Shown: positions 9,101 to 17,064 of the stretch, one piece after another
Layout: each line of letters opens with the position of its first letter
Position numbering within the stretch: position 1 is the stretch's first letter
Source: CG1-02-35-72 sp036170135
Lineage (GTDB): Bacteria > Bacteroidota > Bacteroidia > Flavobacteriales > Flavobacteriaceae
Assembly (NCBI GenBank): GCA_036170135.1
Contig: JAVHOP010000090.1
Location: 20,489 to 84,488, forward strand
Direction of reading: 5' to 3'
Length of the DNA: 64,000 nucleotides
The notes under the pieces: model-generated
Told to the model about the DNA's origin: nothing
Databases searched by the model: none
Seen by the model: only the letters and a program-made list of their open reading frames with translations
Translations under genes and position numbers: made by a program

Positions 9101-10546
9101 TTTGAAAATGCAGTATTACGCGATAGTAAATTTAACACAAAGGCACTTTTATCAGGCACAATTTCTCATGAACGCTTTAAAAAGTGGTTCTTAGATTTTA
9201 AACTTTCAACAAATAATTTACTTGTTTTAAATACGGTAGAAGATGAAGAATCTTTATATTATGGTACCGGATTTATTGAAGGAAATGCAACTATTTCTGG
9301 CTTAACCGATAACCTTTTAATTCAGGTTAATGGCAAAACCAATTCGGGTACAAAGTTTATTATTCCGCTTAGCGATGTGAGAACAATAGATGAGTCAAAT
9401 CTAATTCATTTTGTTAAAAAGGAAGTAAATCCTAATAAAAACAGGGCACAAGAAGATTATATTTTAAACGAATTGCAAGGTTTAACCATTAAATTTAATT
9501 TAGATGTTACCAAAGATGCCATAGCACAAATAGTAATCGATAAAAAAACAGGAACAATTTTAAAAGGAAGTGGCAATGGTAATTTGCAGATTAACATTAA
9601 TACTAATGGAAATTTTACGATGTTCGGAAACTTTGTGGTTGATAATGGCGTTTATCAATTTAAAAACTTAATTAATAAATCGTTTGATGTTAAAAAAGGA
9701 GGAACTATTGACTGGACTGGTAACCCTTATAATGCCAATTTAAATATTGAAGCCATTTATCATACCAAAGCTAATCCGGGCGTATTACTCGAAAATGCTA
9801 AGGGTAATAGAAATATTGACGTCGATTTAATAACAAAAATTAAAGGCAAGTTATTTGAATCGAATATGGAATTCGATGTATTTTTACCCAATGCAAGTTC
9901 TACAGTAAATAGCGAACTTCAATTTAAGTTGAATAATAGCGATAAAAAAATGACTCAATTCTTCTCATTGCTAACTACGGGCTCATTCTTTAGTCAAGAT
10001 TCCAATAATTTTGATAGTAATGCCGTGATTACAGGAACAATCTCTGAGCGAATATCGAGTGTCTTATCGGATATTTTAAATAAAGAAGGAAACAATTTTC
10101 AATTAGGATTTGTTTATGATGTTGGTAGTTACGATAGGTTGAGCAATTTTAAAACTGAAGACCAATTAGGCATTACAGTTTCATCAAAAATTAGTAAAAA
10201 ATTTACGGTTAATGGTAAAGTAGGCGTTCCTGTTGGCGCCAATAACCAATCATCTGTTATTGGTGAAGTCGAAATATCAACACCGTTAAATAAATCGGAG
10301 AGTTTAACAAGTCGTATCTTTAATAGGCAAAACCAAATTCAATTTGCCGTTGCCGATCAAGAAGGTTATACCCAAGGTGTTGGTATTTCATATCGCGTAG
10401 ATTTTGACAACTTAAAAGAGTTATTTAAGAAGGGCAAGCCCAAAACAAATCGCAAGCAAGCCATAAAAGATAGCATTGCCACTGCCTCTAAGCTCATAAA
10501 ATTTAAGTCAGCTAAAAAAGACTCACTTTTAATTAAAAAAAATTGA
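6116..10546 (+). CDS. TamB-like translocation and assembly module protein (DUF490)
   Basis: A 1476-residue inner-membrane-anchored protein of the TamB/AsmA-like class, expected to span the periplasm as a beta-groove and help outer-membrane assembly or lipid transport. An N-terminal transmembrane helix is followed by long repetitive beta-rich sequence. The last ~350 residues match the TamB C-terminal domain (GNFTMFGNFVVDNGVYQF, FKLNNSD, then a terminal beta-region). The start is uncertain: the open frame begins with TTG at 6116, but a well-placed ATG at 6081 is one base out of frame. One extra A in the AAAA at 6089-6092 would give the start MLSKRLKKIGLRL, typical of this family. The exact start is therefore provisional. 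Confidence 0.85.
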   Translation: MLLGLIIFSGLLSILFALPVVQTYIAAIVTKNINNTYKTNILIDKVDLSYLGRIQLKGIHIDDYRHNKMIDVANLSTSIFSYRNAYNNKLNFDKIKVNGVYLNMVTYKGETNDNFSIFIEKFDDQPSTSGQPSSFLMTSKNVNIKDGSFYLSDFNFDDKQLAFYKQLNGDLKDFKIQGPNVSANIRNLKFIEDHGLDIKQFDTDFKYTLTGMQFYNSELKTETSSLAFDLNFDYNRENLKYFYDSVQIKAVIRKSVLSMPDLKHFYNEIDGNQQLTLKAKMLGTLNNFKLEPVNLTSSTNLYLEGAMRFINSFNDNPFKLETNIEKFSANSNRLKQLLPNLIGKNLPQTANYLGNFLVKGKTDITKSTINTQSQISSEIGNIKLKMGFGAIADSELISYKGSLALNDFKLGRIIKDSLVGLLSINAEIDGKGLTLKSLNTSVKAKISKYQYKGYNYKDIDIDGVLKYRQFLGNLVSYDDNLKLAINGEADFSKKIYRYNFKAKIDFVNFNTLNLYTKDKISLLNGAIDFNFTGNTLDEFIGEIAFKNTSYTNPAGIYFFKDFNITSSLKNEIKTIEINSPDILSGKLTGQFKILELPDLFKNGLGSILSKYQFKKISKNQSVSYNFKLYNKAIEIFFPDFKLSPNTVIRGNLATIDSSFTLIFKTPQLDAFKNSMQNINLQIDNKNPLFSTLLNVDKITSEYYDISKLNLVNVKLKDSLFLRTDFYGGDSLTEKYSLSLYNTTDDDGKIIFGVKKSNVNVKNINWILNPENNKNNKIIFEDTFKSFDIKRFDLQAGNQKINIDGYLLDKNNSDIQLNLENVGIQTITPKIDSLIFKGLVNGNLNYKKVNGQLLPIADLSIDSLVVNNSYQGNAIINAQGFNSLKKYELNALINRNDIRTLYIKGIVDLENQNPTMDVDIAFKSFTLNAFSALGENVLSNIRGNVNGQAKVWGDLNNPSIDGELTLVDAGLKFPYVNVDYYFDGAPKVKLHKHTFEFENAVLRDSKFNTKALLSGTISHERFKKWFLDFKLSTNNLLVLNTVEDEESLYYGTGFIEGNATISGLTDNLLIQVNGKTNSGTKFIIPLSDVRTIDESNLIHFVKKEVNPNKNRAQEDYILNELQGLTIKFNLDVTKDAIAQIVIDKKTGTILKGSGNGNLQININTNGNFTMFGNFVVDNGVYQFKNLINKSFDVKKGGTIDWTGNPYNANLNIEAIYHTKANPGVLLENAKGNRNIDVDLITKIKGKLFESNMEFDVFLPNASSTVNSELQFKLNNSDKKMTQFFSLLTTGSFFSQDSNNFDSNAVITGTISERISSVLSDILNKEGNNFQLGFVYDVGSYDRLSNFKTEDQLGITVSSKISKKFTVNGKVGVPVGANNQSSVIGEVEISTPLNKSESLTSRIFNRQNQIQFAVADQEGYTQGVGISYRVDFDNLKELFKKGKPKTNRKQAIKDSIATASKLIKFKSAKKDSLLIKKN

Positions 10547-10673
10547 AGGGCTGTAAACTATAGTAAAACAATCCGACTTCTATTTTACTAAAAATCAATA
10601 ACTTTTAAGGCTTTGAGCGAAATCGTTTTCGTATAAAACCAAGAAATAAGTGAAATTTAAATATGTTTATCAT

Positions 10674-10681
10674 TAATTTTG
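10674..10681 (+). promoter_or_regulatory. -7 box of the pfkA-gapA promoter
   Basis: TAATTTTG matches the Bacteroidetes -7 consensus TAnnTTTG exactly and lies 14 bases before the pfkA ATG, predicting a very short leader. The -33 element is not clear. Confidence 0.45.
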
Positions 10682-10695
10682 AACGATTATAAATT

Positions 10696-11679
10696 ATGAA
10701 AAAAATTAAAAAAATTGCCGTTTTAACTTCTGGAGGTGATGCCCCTGGAATGAATGCCGCTATTAGGTCGGTTGTTAGAACGTGTGCCTACTACAGAATT
10801 GATTGTATTGGCGTTTATCGCGGCTATCAAGGCTTGATAGAAGGAGATTTTGTGCCGATGAGTGCACGCAGTGTGAGCAGTATCATCAATAAAGGAGGAA
10901 CCATGCTAAAATCGGCGCGCTCAAAAGAATTTATGACCATTGAAGGTCGCAAAAAAGCATACGATAGTTTAATTGCAGCCGAAATTGACGGTTTAATTTT
11001 AATTGGTGGAGATGGCTCTTTTACAGGTGGTTTGGTGTTTAATAAAGAATACAAGTTCCCAATAATTGGCATTCCGGGAACCATTGATAATGATATTTTT
11101 GGAACCGATTATACCATTGGCTATGATACCGCATTAAATACCGTTGTAGAGGTTATCGATAAAATTAGAGATACCGCAAGCTCTCACAACCGGCTCTTTT
11201 TTGTGGAGGTTATGGGCAGAGATGCCGGATTTATTGCACTTAATGCAGGAATTGGCGCTGGAGCGGAAGAGATTTTAATTCCCGAAGAAAATTTAGGCTT
11301 AGAACGATTGCTCGAATCGCTTAAGCAAAGTAAACGCTCAGGTAAATCATCGAGCATCGTAGTAGTTGCAGAAGGTGATAAACTCGGAAAAAATGTATTC
11401 GAATTACGCGATTATATTGAAGAACACGTTCCAGAATATGAAGTTCGCGTTTCGGTTTTAGGTCACATGCAGCGCGGTGGCTCGCCATCTTGTTTCGACC
11501 GTGTTTTAGCGAGTAGATTAGGTGTAAAAGCAGTCGAATTGCTGTTAGATGGTCATTCCAATTTAATGGTTGGCATTGTAAATACTAAAATAGAAAGTTG
11601 CCCTTTTGAAGAAGCTTTGGCTGGGCATCACAATATTAATAAAGAATTAATAAGAGTGGCAGATATTATGTCTGTTTAA
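10696..11679 (+). CDS. pfkA: ATP-dependent 6-phosphofructokinase
   Basis: Phosphorylates fructose 6-phosphate to fructose 1,6-bisphosphate with ATP, the committed step of glycolysis. The 327-residue length fits bacterial PfkA. ATP-site TSGGDAPGMNAA and GGDGSFTGG, catalytic PGTIDNDIFGTD, substrate-binding MGRDAGFIAL and GHMQRGGSPS are all present. The Gly of GGDGS favours ATP rather than pyrophosphate as phosphoryl donor. It lies 16 bases upstream of gapA, so the two glycolytic genes probably form an operon. Confidence 0.97.
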   Translation: MKKIKKIAVLTSGGDAPGMNAAIRSVVRTCAYYRIDCIGVYRGYQGLIEGDFVPMSARSVSSIINKGGTMLKSARSKEFMTIEGRKKAYDSLIAAEIDGLILIGGDGSFTGGLVFNKEYKFPIIGIPGTIDNDIFGTDYTIGYDTALNTVVEVIDKIRDTASSHNRLFFVEVMGRDAGFIALNAGIGAGAEEILIPEENLGLERLLESLKQSKRSGKSSSIVVVAEGDKLGKNVFELRDYIEEHVPEYEVRVSVLGHMQRGGSPSCFDRVLASRLGVKAVELLLDGHSNLMVGIVNTKIESCPFEEALAGHHNINKELIRVADIMSV

Positions 11680-11695
11680 ATTTAAGACAAAAAGA

Positions 11696-12694
11696 ATGAT
11701 CAAAATTGGAATTAACGGATTCGGAAGAATAGGAAGACTAGCATTTAGAGTAGCGGTAAGCAGAAAAAATGTTCAAGTAGTGGCTATAAACGATTTATTA
11801 GAAGTAGATTATTTAGCTTATTTATTAAAATTTGATTCAGTTCATGGAAAATTTGAAGGAGATGTTTCGGTTGAAGACGGCCTTTTAGTTGTAAACGGAA
11901 ATAAAATTAGAGTAACAGCCGAACGCAATCCCGAAAATTTAAAATGGAACGAGGTAGGTGCTGATTATATTATTGAATCTACCGGATTTTATACTACCGT
12001 AGAAACTGCCAGTTTACACCTTAAGGGTGGCGCTAAAAAAGTAATTATTTCGGCTCCTTCTAATGATGCTAAAACCTTTGTAATGGGCGTTAACCACACA
12101 ACAATGTTAGCATCCGATGTTATTATGTCTAATGCTTCTTGTACTACAAATTGCTTAGCTCCAATTGCTAAAGTATTAAATGATGAGTTTAAAATTGTCG
12201 AAGGACTGATGACAACTATTCACGCTACAACAGCTACCCAAAAAACAGTAGATGGTCCTTCTGCTAAAGATTGGCGTGGGGGAAGATCGGCTTTAAATAA
12301 TATTATTCCGGCTTCAACTGGTGCTGCAAAAGCAGTAACCAAAGTAATTCCAGACTTAGTAGGGAAACTTACAGGGATGGCTTTTAGAGTGCCAACAGTC
12401 GATGTTTCTGTAGTAGATTTAACGGTCCGTTTAGAAAAAGCGACCAGTTTAAAAGCCATTAATGCGGTAATGAAAAAAGCATCCGAAAATGAATTAAAAG
12501 GTATTTTAGGTTATACCGAAGATGATGTTGTTTCTCAAGATTTTGTGTCCGAAACCAAAACATCTACTTACGATGCTAATGCCTGTGTTGCCTTAAACGA
12601 AAATTTCTTTAAAATCATAGCTTGGTACGATAATGAATATGGCTATTCTAATAAAATAGTCGATTTGGTTATTTACGCTGCAAGCTTGAGTTAA
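11696..12694 (+). CDS. gapA: Glyceraldehyde-3-phosphate dehydrogenase, type I
   Basis: Oxidises and phosphorylates glyceraldehyde 3-phosphate to 1,3-bisphosphoglycerate in the cytoplasm. 332 residues, complete. NAD-binding INGFGRIGR at the N-terminus, catalytic Cys in SNASCTTNCLAP, then TTIHATTATQ, and the C-terminal WYDNEYGYSNK. Second gene of the pfkA-gapA pair, followed by a hairpin terminator at 12723-12750. Confidence 0.97.
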   Translation: MIKIGINGFGRIGRLAFRVAVSRKNVQVVAINDLLEVDYLAYLLKFDSVHGKFEGDVSVEDGLLVVNGNKIRVTAERNPENLKWNEVGADYIIESTGFYTTVETASLHLKGGAKKVIISAPSNDAKTFVMGVNHTTMLASDVIMSNASCTTNCLAPIAKVLNDEFKIVEGLMTTIHATTATQKTVDGPSAKDWRGGRSALNNIIPASTGAAKAVTKVIPDLVGKLTGMAFRVPTVDVSVVDLTVRLEKATSLKAINAVMKKASENELKGILGYTEDDVVSQDFVSETKTSTYDANACVALNENFFKIIAWYDNEYGYSNKIVDLVIYAASLS

Positions 12695-12722
12695 TGTTAG
12701 TTTGTTGAGTTGAGTTGAGTTG

Positions 12723-12750
12723 AAAATCCTGCTACGGCGGGATTTTCTTT
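12723..12750 (+). terminator. Rho-independent terminator after gapA with UACG tetraloop
   Basis: Stem AAAATCCTGC pairing with GCGGGATTTT (12723-12732 with 12737-12746, one T-G wobble), loop TACG closed by C-G, followed by a T-rich run. C(UACG)G is an unusually stable tetraloop class. A GTTGA repeat (about three copies, 12706-12722) sits just before the stem. Confidence 0.75.
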
Positions 12751-12794
12751 GCGCTTTATTTACTGCCTTCTTCTTTGTATATTTGAATACTTTT

Positions 12795-13652
12795 ATGAAA
12801 GCTGTAAAAATAATTGAATGCCCAAGGGATGCCATGCAAGGCATTAAACCTTTTATAGAAACCACTATAAAAGCAAACTATATTAATAGCCTGTTAAATG
12901 TTGGTTTTGATACCATTGATTTTGGAAGTTTTGTATCGCCAAAAGCCATCCCCCAAATGATTGATACCGCAATGGTTTTATCAAAATTAAACTTATCGGA
13001 TACCAAAAGTAAGTTATTGGCCATCGTGGCCAATGTTCGCGGTGCCGAAGAAGCTACTAAATTTGAAGAAATTAGCTATCTAGGTTACCCGTTTTCAATT
13101 TCCGAAAACTTTCAGATGCGAAATACCAGCAAAACAAGAGCCGAATCAATTATCGTTTTAGAATCTATTTTAAATTTAGCCTATAAAAGCAAAAAGCAAG
13201 TGGTGGCTTACCTTTCAATGGGATTTGGAAATCCTTATGGCGATCCTTGGAATGTTGATGTTGTAACACAATGGACAGCCAAATTGGCAAAAATGGGTGT
13301 AAAAATCCTATCCTTATCAGATACTATTGGAACCTCAGAACCAAAAACCATTAGCTATTTATTTTCAAATCTAATTCCGATGTACCCTAAAATAGAATTC
13401 GGTGCACATTTACATACCACGCCTAATAAATCATTAGAAAAAGTAGATGCGGCTTATCGAGCAGGCTGTTTGAGATTTGATGGTGCTATTCTAGGTTTTG
13501 GCGGTTGCCCAATGGCAAAAGATGAATTGACGGGAAATATGCCAACCGAGCAATTGGTTAGTTATTTTGAACAACAAAAAGTGGAGTGTAATGTAAATTC
13601 TATAAAATTTAAAGCGGCCTATAAGGCCGCTCAAAAGGTATTTTTTAAATGA
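12795..13652 (+). CDS. Hydroxymethylglutaryl-CoA lyase
   Basis: Cleaves 3-hydroxy-3-methylglutaryl-CoA to acetoacetate and acetyl-CoA, the last step of leucine breakdown. The TIM-barrel lyase motif ECPRDAMQGI is at the N-terminus, the metal-binding HLHTTPNK is central and the active-site loop GFGGCPMAKDELTGN is C-terminal, with the cysteine in place. The ATG at 12795 (MKAVKIIECPRD) is preferred over the upstream in-frame start at 12720, which lies inside the gapA terminator. A perfect -7 box TATATTTG is at 12778-12785. 285 residues, slightly shorter than the ~300 usual. Confidence 0.92.
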   Translation: MKAVKIIECPRDAMQGIKPFIETTIKANYINSLLNVGFDTIDFGSFVSPKAIPQMIDTAMVLSKLNLSDTKSKLLAIVANVRGAEEATKFEEISYLGYPFSISENFQMRNTSKTRAESIIVLESILNLAYKSKKQVVAYLSMGFGNPYGDPWNVDVVTQWTAKLAKMGVKILSLSDTIGTSEPKTISYLFSNLIPMYPKIEFGAHLHTTPNKSLEKVDAAYRAGCLRFDGAILGFGGCPMAKDELTGNMPTEQLVSYFEQQKVECNVNSIKFKAAYKAAQKVFFK

Positions 13653-13675
13653 TTAAGAAATTCTAAATTTCTTAA
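13653..13675. terminator. Hairpin between convergent HMG-CoA lyase and helicase genes
   Basis: Perfect inverted repeat TTAAGAAATT / AATTTCTTAA (13653-13662 with 13666-13675, loop CTA) filling the 19-base gap between the two stop codons and including the helicase stop. A second, GC-rich 7-bp hairpin (13613-13631) lies within the last codons of the lyase. Either could end transcription; there is no long T run. Confidence 0.4.
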
Positions 13676-15423
13676 AAACGCCTTCTAAAAGATTTAGAAC
13701 TACTGTCTTTATCACTACGACTATTTCCGCTTCGGCCATCACGACTTCTAGAGTGGTCGTTAGTTCTTCCAGTATTTCGGCTTCCTCTATCACTTCGGTC
13801 TCTAGAAAAACCACCAGAATTACTCTTAGGTTTTGCAGTAATTTCAACTTTAATTGGTCTACCATTAAATATTTGACCATTAATGTTACTTAAGACATCT
13901 GTTTCAACTGATTTTTCGACTTCAAAAAAAGAAAAACTTTTTAAAATTTCAATCTGTCCAATAGCAAAATGATGCTTATTTAGATATTTATTAATTAAAC
14001 CAATTAGCAACTTTGGATTTAAATTATCTAAGTTTCCGAGATTGATATGAAATCTTGTAAAATTATCTGGCGTGGTATTAGACCGTGTTCTACTGGCATC
14101 GCCATTAATGTCTTTGGCATCTTTATAATAAGCCAAGAATCGGTTAAACTCAACAGATACAAAACGTTGAATTAATTCTTCACGACTTAAATATTCTAAT
14201 TCTGAATAAATTCCTTTTAAAAAGGTTTCAATTTCAGCAGTATTTACATCTACTTCTTTTACTTTGTTGATGAGGTTAAATAATTGTTTTTTACAAATAT
14301 CGTGGCTATTTGGAATACTTTTAACTTCAAAATTTTTGTTGACCATCTTTTCGATGGGACGTAATTTACTTTGTTCTCTGCCATTGATCAACACAATAGA
14401 AATACCTTCTTTTCCGGCACGACCAGTTCTGCCGCTACGGTGTGTATAGATTTCAATTTGATCGGGTAATTTGTAGTTGATAACGTGGGTTAAATCGTCA
14501 ATATCAATACCGCGCGCAGCCACATCGGTTGCGACCAAAATCTGAAGATTTTTAGTCCTAAATTTTTGCATCACCGTATCGCGTTGCGCTTGCGATAAAT
14601 CACCGTGCAGAGCATCAGCATTATAACCATCGGCAATTAACTTATCGGCAATAGAAGTGGTTTCTGTACGTGTTCTACAAAATACGATTCCGTATATTTC
14701 GGGATAATAATCGGCTATGCGTTTCAAGGCTAAATACCTATTTTTTTCTTCGGTAATATAAGCCTCGTGAGTAACATTTGCAGCACCTACATTTTTTCCA
14801 CCCACAGCAATTTCTATGGGATTATTCATATAGTTTTTAGCGATATTATGAACTTCTTTAGGAAAAGTAGCCGAGAATAATAAAGTTTGTTTATCTTTTG
14901 GAGTGACTTCAAGAATGGTATCTAGTTCTTCTTTAAATCCCATATTTAGCATTTCATCAGCTTCATCTAAAACCACCCATTGTATAGATTCTAGATTTAA
15001 AACGCGACGTTTGATTAAATCAACTGTTCTACCGGGTGTTCCAACAATAATTTGAGCACCTTTTTTGATAGCACGTATCTGATCTTCAATACTTGCGCCA
15101 CCGTAAACGGCAACTGTTTTAAGTTTAGGGATGTATTTTGTAAATTCGATAATATTTTTAGCAGTTTGTGTTGCCAACTCGCGAGTTGGAGATAAAATTA
15201 TAGCGACAGTTTCTTTTTGATTTGGATCGATTTGCTCGATTATTGGCAAGCTAAAAGCAGCAGTTTTACCTGTTCCGGTTTGTGCAAATGCTTTTAAATC
15301 TTGTCTTGAAGCTAATAATTGCGGAATTGTTTGTTCTTGTATTGGCGTTGGTTTTTCGAAACCAAGTTCGCTTAATACTTGTAATAGACTAGGTTGTAAG
15401 CCTAAATTTGAAAATGTTATCAT
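13672..15423 (-). CDS. DEAD-box RNA helicase (DeaD/DbpA-type)
   Basis: ATP-dependent RNA helicase, probably for ribosome assembly or mRNA remodelling. Q motif region FEKPTPIQEQTIP, motif I AQTGTGKTAAF, Ia PTRELATQ, II DEAD, III SAT, IV-VI including ARGIDID and HRSGRTGRAG. After ~residue 460 there is a DbpA-like RNA-binding fold (FTRFHINLGNLDNLNPKLLIGL). The last ~50 residues are a low-complexity Arg/Ser/Gly tail (RDRSDRGSRN...) that would bind RNA non-specifically. 583 residues, intact. Confidence 0.95.
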   Translation of the reverse strand: MITFSNLGLQPSLLQVLSELGFEKPTPIQEQTIPQLLASRQDLKAFAQTGTGKTAAFSLPIIEQIDPNQKETVAIILSPTRELATQTAKNIIEFTKYIPKLKTVAVYGGASIEDQIRAIKKGAQIIVGTPGRTVDLIKRRVLNLESIQWVVLDEADEMLNMGFKEELDTILEVTPKDKQTLLFSATFPKEVHNIAKNYMNNPIEIAVGGKNVGAANVTHEAYITEEKNRYLALKRIADYYPEIYGIVFCRTRTETTSIADKLIADGYNADALHGDLSQAQRDTVMQKFRTKNLQILVATDVAARGIDIDDLTHVINYKLPDQIEIYTHRSGRTGRAGKEGISIVLINGREQSKLRPIEKMVNKNFEVKSIPNSHDICKKQLFNLINKVKEVDVNTAEIETFLKGIYSELEYLSREELIQRFVSVEFNRFLAYYKDAKDINGDASRTRSNTTPDNFTRFHINLGNLDNLNPKLLIGLINKYLNKHHFAIGQIEILKSFSFFEVEKSVETDVLSNINGQIFNGRPIKVEITAKPKSNSGGFSRDRSDRGSRNTGRTNDHSRSRDGRSGNSRSDKDSSSKSFRRRF

Positions 15424-15496
15424 GAATTGACCTTGTTTATTTTAGGTGTAAAAAAGTCCGCAAAGGTAGTGGTTTTTTGTTTTAAATGATTATAAA

Positions 15497-16900
15497 TCAG
15501 TTTTTATTTAATAAGCTGAGTTCTTCATCAAAATTAGTTGCCCATAAAACGGTAAATCCGTTCTCTACAATGGCGTTTTTATTTAATAAGATAATGCGTG
15601 GCGTTGTTGATGTTATAAAATTGCGCATCACACAATTTTGAGCTAAATGGAATTGATTTTGTGGTAATAAATAAGTAAATATTTTAGATTTTAGCCATGT
15701 TTCTTTATGCTTATCAATGTTTATACCTATAAAATTTAGGTTTGGATAGGTTTTTTGTAAGTACAAAATGCGTTTGGATAAATTATCGGTATTAATTAAT
15801 TTTTCAGACCAAAAATAGAGAACTGTTTTTTTATTATTGATTATTGAAGATGACAATATTTTTTTGCCTTCAATATTAATGACGTTAAAGTCAAATAGTT
15901 TAGTTCCTTTTTCGATATTTTTATAATCAAACGCCAGTTGTTTTATTTCTGCGACAAATTTGGCGTTATCGCAATGTTTATAAAATAAGTTTAAGGCATT
16001 TTCTCTCTGTTTATCGGTTAGATCGTGATAAAAAAAGCTGTCGGATATTGTGCGATATAAAAATAAATTCCTTAATTCCTTTTGCTGAATGGCTTCAACA
16101 ATATTTTCAATCATGTTTAAAGAAACATTAGTATCGGGATGCATAAACTTTTTCTCGTAAGCATTATGATGAATAAAAGTATTAATATAATTCCGATAAG
16201 GATAAAAATAGACTAAACTACTATCGTTAAGATTGATTTGTTTTCTGTATTCATAAAAAGTTGAATCTAAAATTGGCAATGAATCTAAATTAAGTTTCCT
16301 TTTAAAATAAAGGGGATAATTTTCTTTTTTGCTAAAAAGCGAATAGTTTATGGTAACTTGTGCTAATCTATCAAACAAGTCTGATTGTTTGGGTGCATTT
16401 TCTTTAAACTGGTTATAAAGCTTAATTTTTAATTCTTTAACCGAATCTATTTTAGCACTAAATTCTTTTGGTGGCAATAAATAAAATGGACTAAATAGGC
16501 GGTCTTCGTCTTCTTCATTTAAAAATAAACTCATTAAAAAATTGTTGCGTTCGGCACCTTTACCAATAAATGCGAGCGATTCATCAAAATCCCAAGTGTT
16601 TAAACGGAGTATAATGCTGTCTTTTTGTTCAAAATAGACATATTGATATTCATTGCCGTGGCTAAAGGTGTATAAACCAGGAGTCAATTTATCAAATTTA
16701 AATAAAAACTTATTGTTTTTATCTAAAGAAGCTGAGTCAAGGTATTTATCATTTTTTAGAAAGTAAACTTTTGATGATTTTGGATTGATTATCTGACCTC
16801 CAAAATAAGTAGCATCATCTTTTTTTTCTTGTTGTTTACAACTATAGAAAAGGATTATAGAAAGTGCAACGCAAAAAAAATATTTAAAAGTATTATTCAT
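15497..16900 (-). CDS. Lipoprotein with DUF4369-like N-terminus and thioredoxin fold lacking CxxC
   Basis: Lipoprotein signal MNNTFKYFFCVALSIILFYSC, with the lipobox Cys followed by KQQEKKDD. That signal is why the ATG at 16900 is preferred to the in-frame start at 16927. The N-terminal ~100 residues resemble the beta-sandwich (DUF4369-like) domain that precedes TlpA/ResA-type thioredoxins in Bacteroidetes. The C-terminal ~130 residues look like a thioredoxin fold (TVLYFWSE, then NLNFIGINID, cis-Pro region STTPRIILL). The redox CxxC is replaced by SEKL, so a disulfide reductase role is unlikely. Function unknown. Confidence 0.7.
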   Translation of the reverse strand: MNNTFKYFFCVALSIILFYSCKQQEKKDDATYFGGQIINPKSSKVYFLKNDKYLDSASLDKNNKFLFKFDKLTPGLYTFSHGNEYQYVYFEQKDSIILRLNTWDFDESLAFIGKGAERNNFLMSLFLNEEDEDRLFSPFYLLPPKEFSAKIDSVKELKIKLYNQFKENAPKQSDLFDRLAQVTINYSLFSKKENYPLYFKRKLNLDSLPILDSTFYEYRKQINLNDSSLVYFYPYRNYINTFIHHNAYEKKFMHPDTNVSLNMIENIVEAIQQKELRNLFLYRTISDSFFYHDLTDKQRENALNLFYKHCDNAKFVAEIKQLAFDYKNIEKGTKLFDFNVINIEGKKILSSSIINNKKTVLYFWSEKLINTDNLSKRILYLQKTYPNLNFIGINIDKHKETWLKSKIFTYLLPQNQFHLAQNCVMRNFITSTTPRIILLNKNAIVENGFTVLWATNFDEELSLLNKN

Positions 16901-17029
16901 AAATTTAATTGAGCAAAATTCCCACAATTATTAGCTGTTGCAAAACTAATGCAATAGCTAAATTATTCTTGTTAATTGGATGTTAAATTATATAAACAGA
17001 TTTTAACATACAAAACCTGTCATTTTCAC

Positions 17030-17037
17030 TACTTTTG
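17030..17037 (+). promoter_or_regulatory. -7 box upstream of the ABC-F gene
   Basis: TACTTTTG, an exact TAnnTTTG match, 28 bases before the ATG at 17065. The -33 box is weak. Confidence 0.4.
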
Positions 17038-17064
17038 CAAAAAATTTTTACAAAAAGATAAAAA

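Noticed and set aside
12706..12722. GTTGA repeats as a tandem-repeat locus
   Set aside because: Only about three units just before the gapA terminator; too short to support more than local slippage.
13653..13880. Minus-strand frame rich in Glu, Val and Ile
   Set aside because: It is the Arg/Ser/Gly tail of the DEAD-box helicase read in another frame.
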